Below are positions 61,789 through 64,000 of a stretch of 64,000 bases of DNA, piece after piece. The notes beneath the pieces were generated by a model. The model saw only the letters and a list, made by a program, of their open reading frames with translations. It did no database searches and was not told where the DNA came from. The position numbers were made by a program, and so were the translations under genes. Source of the stretch: Streptomyces echinatus (lineage in GTDB: Bacteria > Actinomycetota > Actinomycetes > Streptomycetales > Streptomycetaceae); contig NZ_JACHJK010000005.1 of the NCBI RefSeq assembly GCF_014203595.1, positions 154,105 through 218,104 on the forward strand. Reading direction: 5' to 3'. Numbering within the stretch: position 1 is the stretch's first letter; each line of letters begins with the position of its first letter.

Positions 61789-62889
61789 TCAGCGGGCGAT
61801 GTCGTCGAACCCCTCGATGTCCTGAGGCCGCCGCGACCCCGGCCCCACATACCGGGCAGAGGGCCGCACCAGCCGCCCCGTCCGCTTCTGCTCCAGGATG
61901 TGCGCCGACCACCCGGCCGTACGGGCGCACGTGAACATCGACGTGAACATGTGCGCCGGCACCTGCGCGAAGTCGAGCATGATCGCGGCCCAGAACTCCA
62001 CGTTCGTGGCGAGCACCCGGTCCGGACGGCGGTTGTGCAGCTCCTCCAGCGCGGCCTTCTCCAGCGCCTCGGCCACCTCGAACCGCGGCGCCCCGAGCTC
62101 CCGTGCCGTACGCCGCAGCACCCGCGCCCGCGGGTCCTCGGCCCGGTACACCCGGTGCCCGAAGCCCATCAGCCGCTCACCGCGGTCCAGCGCGCCCTTG
62201 ACGTACGCCTCCGCGTCCCCGGTCCGCTCGATCTCCTCGATCATTCCCAGCACCCGGGAGGGCGCACCACCGTGCAGCGGCCCGGACATCGCGCCCACCG
62301 CACCCGACAGCGCGGCGGCGACATCCGCACCCGTGGAGGCGATGACCCGGGCCGTGAAGGTCGAGGCGTTCATGCCGTGCTCGGCGGCGGACGTCCAGTA
62401 CGCGTCCACGGCCGCCACGTGCTTCGGATCCGGCTCGCCCCGCCAGCGGATCATGAACCGCTCCACCACCGAGCCGGCCTTGTCGATCTCCCGCTGCGGC
62501 ACCATCGGCAGCCCCTGCCCGCGCGCGGACTGGGCGACGTAGGACAGGGCCATGACGGCGGCCCGCGCGAGGTCCTCCCGCGCCTGCCCCTCGTCGATGT
62601 CGAGCAGGGGCCGCAGCCCCCACACCGGCGCGAGCATGGCCAGCGCCGACTGCACGTCCACGCGGATGTCACCGGAGTGCACCGGGATGGGGAACGGCTC
62701 GGCGGGCGGCAGACCGGGGTTGAAGGCGCCGTCGACCAGCAGCCCCCACACGTTCCCGAACGAGACGTGCCCGACCAGGTCCTCGATGTCGACGCCCCGG
62801 TAGCGCAGGGCGCCGCCCTCCTTGTCCGGTTCGGCGATCTCCGTCTCGAACGCGACGACACCTTCGAGCCCGGGTACGAAATCGGACAT
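61789..62889 (-). CDS. citA: Citrate synthase (second, CitA/short type)
   Basis: The 366-residue protein has the citrate synthase catalytic set: AAEHGMNASTFTARV with the first His, MSGPLHGGAPSRV with the second, and RLMGFGHRVYRAEDPRARVL with the third His and the Asp. The short N-terminus fits the citrate synthase 2/methylcitrate synthase branch of actinobacteria. It condenses acetyl-CoA (or propionyl-CoA) with oxaloacetate. The ATG at 62889 is chosen; it is divergent from pdxH over 178 bp. Confidence 0.92.
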   Translation of the reverse strand: MSDFVPGLEGVVAFETEIAEPDKEGGALRYRGVDIEDLVGHVSFGNVWGLLVDGAFNPGLPPAEPFPIPVHSGDIRVDVQSALAMLAPVWGLRPLLDIDEGQAREDLARAAVMALSYVAQSARGQGLPMVPQREIDKAGSVVERFMIRWRGEPDPKHVAAVDAYWTSAAEHGMNASTFTARVIASTGADVAAALSGAVGAMSGPLHGGAPSRVLGMIEEIERTGDAEAYVKGALDRGERLMGFGHRVYRAEDPRARVLRRTARELGAPRFEVAEALEKAALEELHNRRPDRVLATNVEFWAAIMLDFAQVPAHMFTSMFTCARTAGWSAHILEQKRTGRLVRPSARYVGPGSRRPQDIEGFDDIAR

Positions 62890-63067
62890 CAGGCGGCTCC
62901 TCGTGATGTGTGGGCGGTGGTCACCCCGGTGATGCCCCGATCCGCCGGTCGTCACCCGCGGTCAACCCAACCGCAAGGGGGGAGCAGCACGATAACTCCC
63001 GGTGCCATGGTTGGGGAGACCACACGACACTGAGTGCCATACCCGTTCGATACGGCAGGATGACCGC

Positions 63068-63754
63068 GTGACCGATCGCGACCCGCTTCCGGACCCCGTG
63101 CTCGACCCCGCCGCCATGCGCAAGCAGTACCGGGCCGACGGCCTCGCCGAAGAGGACCTCGCCACCCACCCGATGGACCAGTTCGCCCGCTGGTTCGAGG
63201 ACGCCGCGCGGGCGACCCTGCACGGCACGCTCTACGAACCCAACGCGATGGTCGTCTCCACGGCGGACGCGACGGGCCGCCCCAGCTCACGCACGGTCCT
63301 GATGAAGCAGTTCGACACCGACGGCTTCGTCTTCTACACCAACTACGACTCCCGCAAGGCCCGCGACCTCGCGGAGAACCCGCACGTCTCGCTGCTCTTC
63401 CCCTGGCACCCGCTGGCCCGCCAGGTCATCGTCACCGGCACCGCCCGGCGCACCGGCCGCGACGAGACCGCCGCCTACTTCCGCAGCCGCCCGCACGGCT
63501 CCCAGCTGGGCGCCTGGGCCAGCGCCCAGTCCACGGTGATCGCCTCCCGCACCGAACTGGACACCGCCTACGCCGAACTCGGGGCCCGCTACCCCGAGGA
63601 CGAACAGGTCCCGGTCCCACCGCACTGGGGCGGCTTCCGCGTCGCCCCCGGGACGATCGAGTTCTGGCAGGGCCGCGTGAACCGCCTCCACGACCGTCTG
63701 CGCTACGTCGCCCGGCCGAACGGCAGCTGGAAGGTCGAACGCCTCAGCCCGTGA
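63068..63754 (+). CDS. pdxH: Pyridoxamine 5'-phosphate oxidase
   Basis: The 228-residue protein matches PdxH: RKQYRADGLAEEDLATHPMD, SSRTVLMKQFDTDGFVFYTN (FMN-binding), NPHVSLLFPWHPLARQVIV, SRPHGSQLGAWASAQS and the C-terminal FWQGRVNRLHDRLRYV. It oxidises pyridoxamine or pyridoxine 5'-phosphate to pyridoxal phosphate with FMN and oxygen. GTG start; a perfect long-stem terminator follows the stop. Confidence 0.94.
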   Translation: MTDRDPLPDPVLDPAAMRKQYRADGLAEEDLATHPMDQFARWFEDAARATLHGTLYEPNAMVVSTADATGRPSSRTVLMKQFDTDGFVFYTNYDSRKARDLAENPHVSLLFPWHPLARQVIVTGTARRTGRDETAAYFRSRPHGSQLGAWASAQSTVIASRTELDTAYAELGARYPEDEQVPVPPHWGGFRVAPGTIEFWQGRVNRLHDRLRYVARPNGSWKVERLSP

Positions 63755-63774
63755 CCCCGTCCGGGAACGCAGAC

Positions 63775-63835
63775 GACCCGCGGGCTGGGTTCCTCCGTGG
63801 AGGAGCCGGCCGGACGTACCGGCAGCCCGCGGGTC
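63775..63835. terminator. Bidirectional terminator with 13-bp stem
   Basis: gacccgcgggctg (63775-63787) pairs perfectly with cagcccgcgggtc (63823-63835). Inside lie tcctcc-gt-ggagga (63791-63804) and a short ccggccgg-type arm. It ends pdxH 21 bp after the stop codon and would also terminate transcripts arriving from the minus strand. Confidence 0.9.
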
Positions 63836-63886
63836 GGGTGACTGCTTGGGAATCGGGCCGGCCGCACGCCTGAATCGCGTACTGGT

Positions 63887-63913
63887 CCGGCACCGCACAT
63901 GCTGTGGTGCCGG
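63887..63913 (-). terminator. 8-bp hairpin after the minus-strand short frame
   Basis: ccggcacc (63887-63894) pairs with ggtgccgg (63906-63913). Read on the minus strand it lies 4 nt past the stop of the 12-codon frame, as in a terminator or attenuator. Confidence 0.6.
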
Positions 63914-63917
63914 GCCG

Positions 63918-63956
63918 CTAGCCCGCAGCCACCTCACGCGTCCGGTTCTCATACAT
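63918..63956 (-). CDS. Possible 12-residue leader peptide, minus strand
   Basis: The frame reads MYENRTREVAAG then tag. It has an unusually good ribosome binding site (gggaggtgg, spacing 8 nt) and a hairpin just downstream. The frame could be a leader peptide or the 5' part of a transcript that starts beyond the window. No protein gene follows it on that strand before the terminator. Confidence 0.45.
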   Translation of the reverse strand: MYENRTREVAAG

Positions 63957-64000
63957 CTGCCGAACCACCTCCCTTCTCGTGTATCCCACACCCTAGGAAG

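Noticed and set aside
63755..64000. tRNA gene in the structured 3' region
   Set aside because: The stems do not form a cloverleaf and no conserved T-loop ttcga sequence is placed correctly.

Overview
The window is high-G+C DNA (roughly 70% or more by eye) packed with genes that have Streptomyces-type features: frequent GTG and TTG starts, WhiJ/DUF397-type regulator pairs, the futalosine menaquinone genes mqnB and mqnD, DUF3027, DUF2771, DUF2530 and TIGR03084 proteins, and copies of a GC-rich hairpin repeat common in Streptomyces genomes. The gene order looks like the core chromosome arm of S. coelicolor that I recall around SCO43xx (cold-shock protein, mqnD, mqnB, serC, a CoA-ligase/carboxylase operon, a second citrate synthase, pdxH); this is memory, not a search. 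I see no rRNA, tRNA, CRISPR array, prophage or insertion sequence.

Layout. 1-9,000: a 25-bp tandem repeat, a DinB-like protein, cutC, an LppU-like protein, the RNA-polymerase motor ATPase HelD, a small conserved protein, a GT87 mannosyltransferase, a secreted SH3-like protein, and an XPB-type helicase. 9,000-18,500: a helicase-associated WYL-like protein, a HAAS membrane protein, a HAD phosphatase, a cold-shock protein, mqnD/mqnB, a DUF2771 lipoprotein and an MFS protein. 18,500-24,400: DUF3027, a WhiJ-type trio (GHKL ATPase, XRE, DUF397), a PhoD-like phosphatase and a YihY membrane protein. 24,400-36,700: a sacsin-like ATPase, a secreted protein, a CtpE-like P-type ATPase, an NCS2 purine permease, a MarR/MFS pair, a GNAT enzyme, ThpR and a 28-residue membrane peptide. 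36,700-48,300: aldo/keto reductase, AhpD-like, Uma2 and SGNH proteins, a secreted propeller protein, serC, a giant FAD/Fe-S dehydrogenase, a phosphoesterase, an EamA exporter and a second XRE/DUF397 pair. 48,300-60,350: malic enzyme, then a seven-gene catabolic operon with a terminal TetR gene. 60,350-64,000: a leader peptide with possible attenuator and the oxygenase it precedes, citrate synthase, pdxH, and a structured 3' region.

The most coherent system is 50,167-60,343: TIGR03084 protein, AtuA-like protein, carboxyltransferase, biotin carboxylase/carrier, acyl-CoA dehydrogenase, aryl/acyl-CoA ligase, enoyl-CoA hydratase and TetR. Several junctions overlap by 4 nt, and a perfect 12-bp palindrome lies upstream of the first gene. 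It reads as an acid-activation, dehydrogenation, carboxylation and hydration pathway whose substrate is not known. Other points worth attention: a probably leaderless 26-codon peptide of the RRHVD type with mutually exclusive hairpins ahead of an IPNS-like oxygenase; a DasR-like site before cutC; a promoter overlapped by an inverted repeat before the exporter gene; and a recurring pattern of short duplications at the 3' ends of genes.
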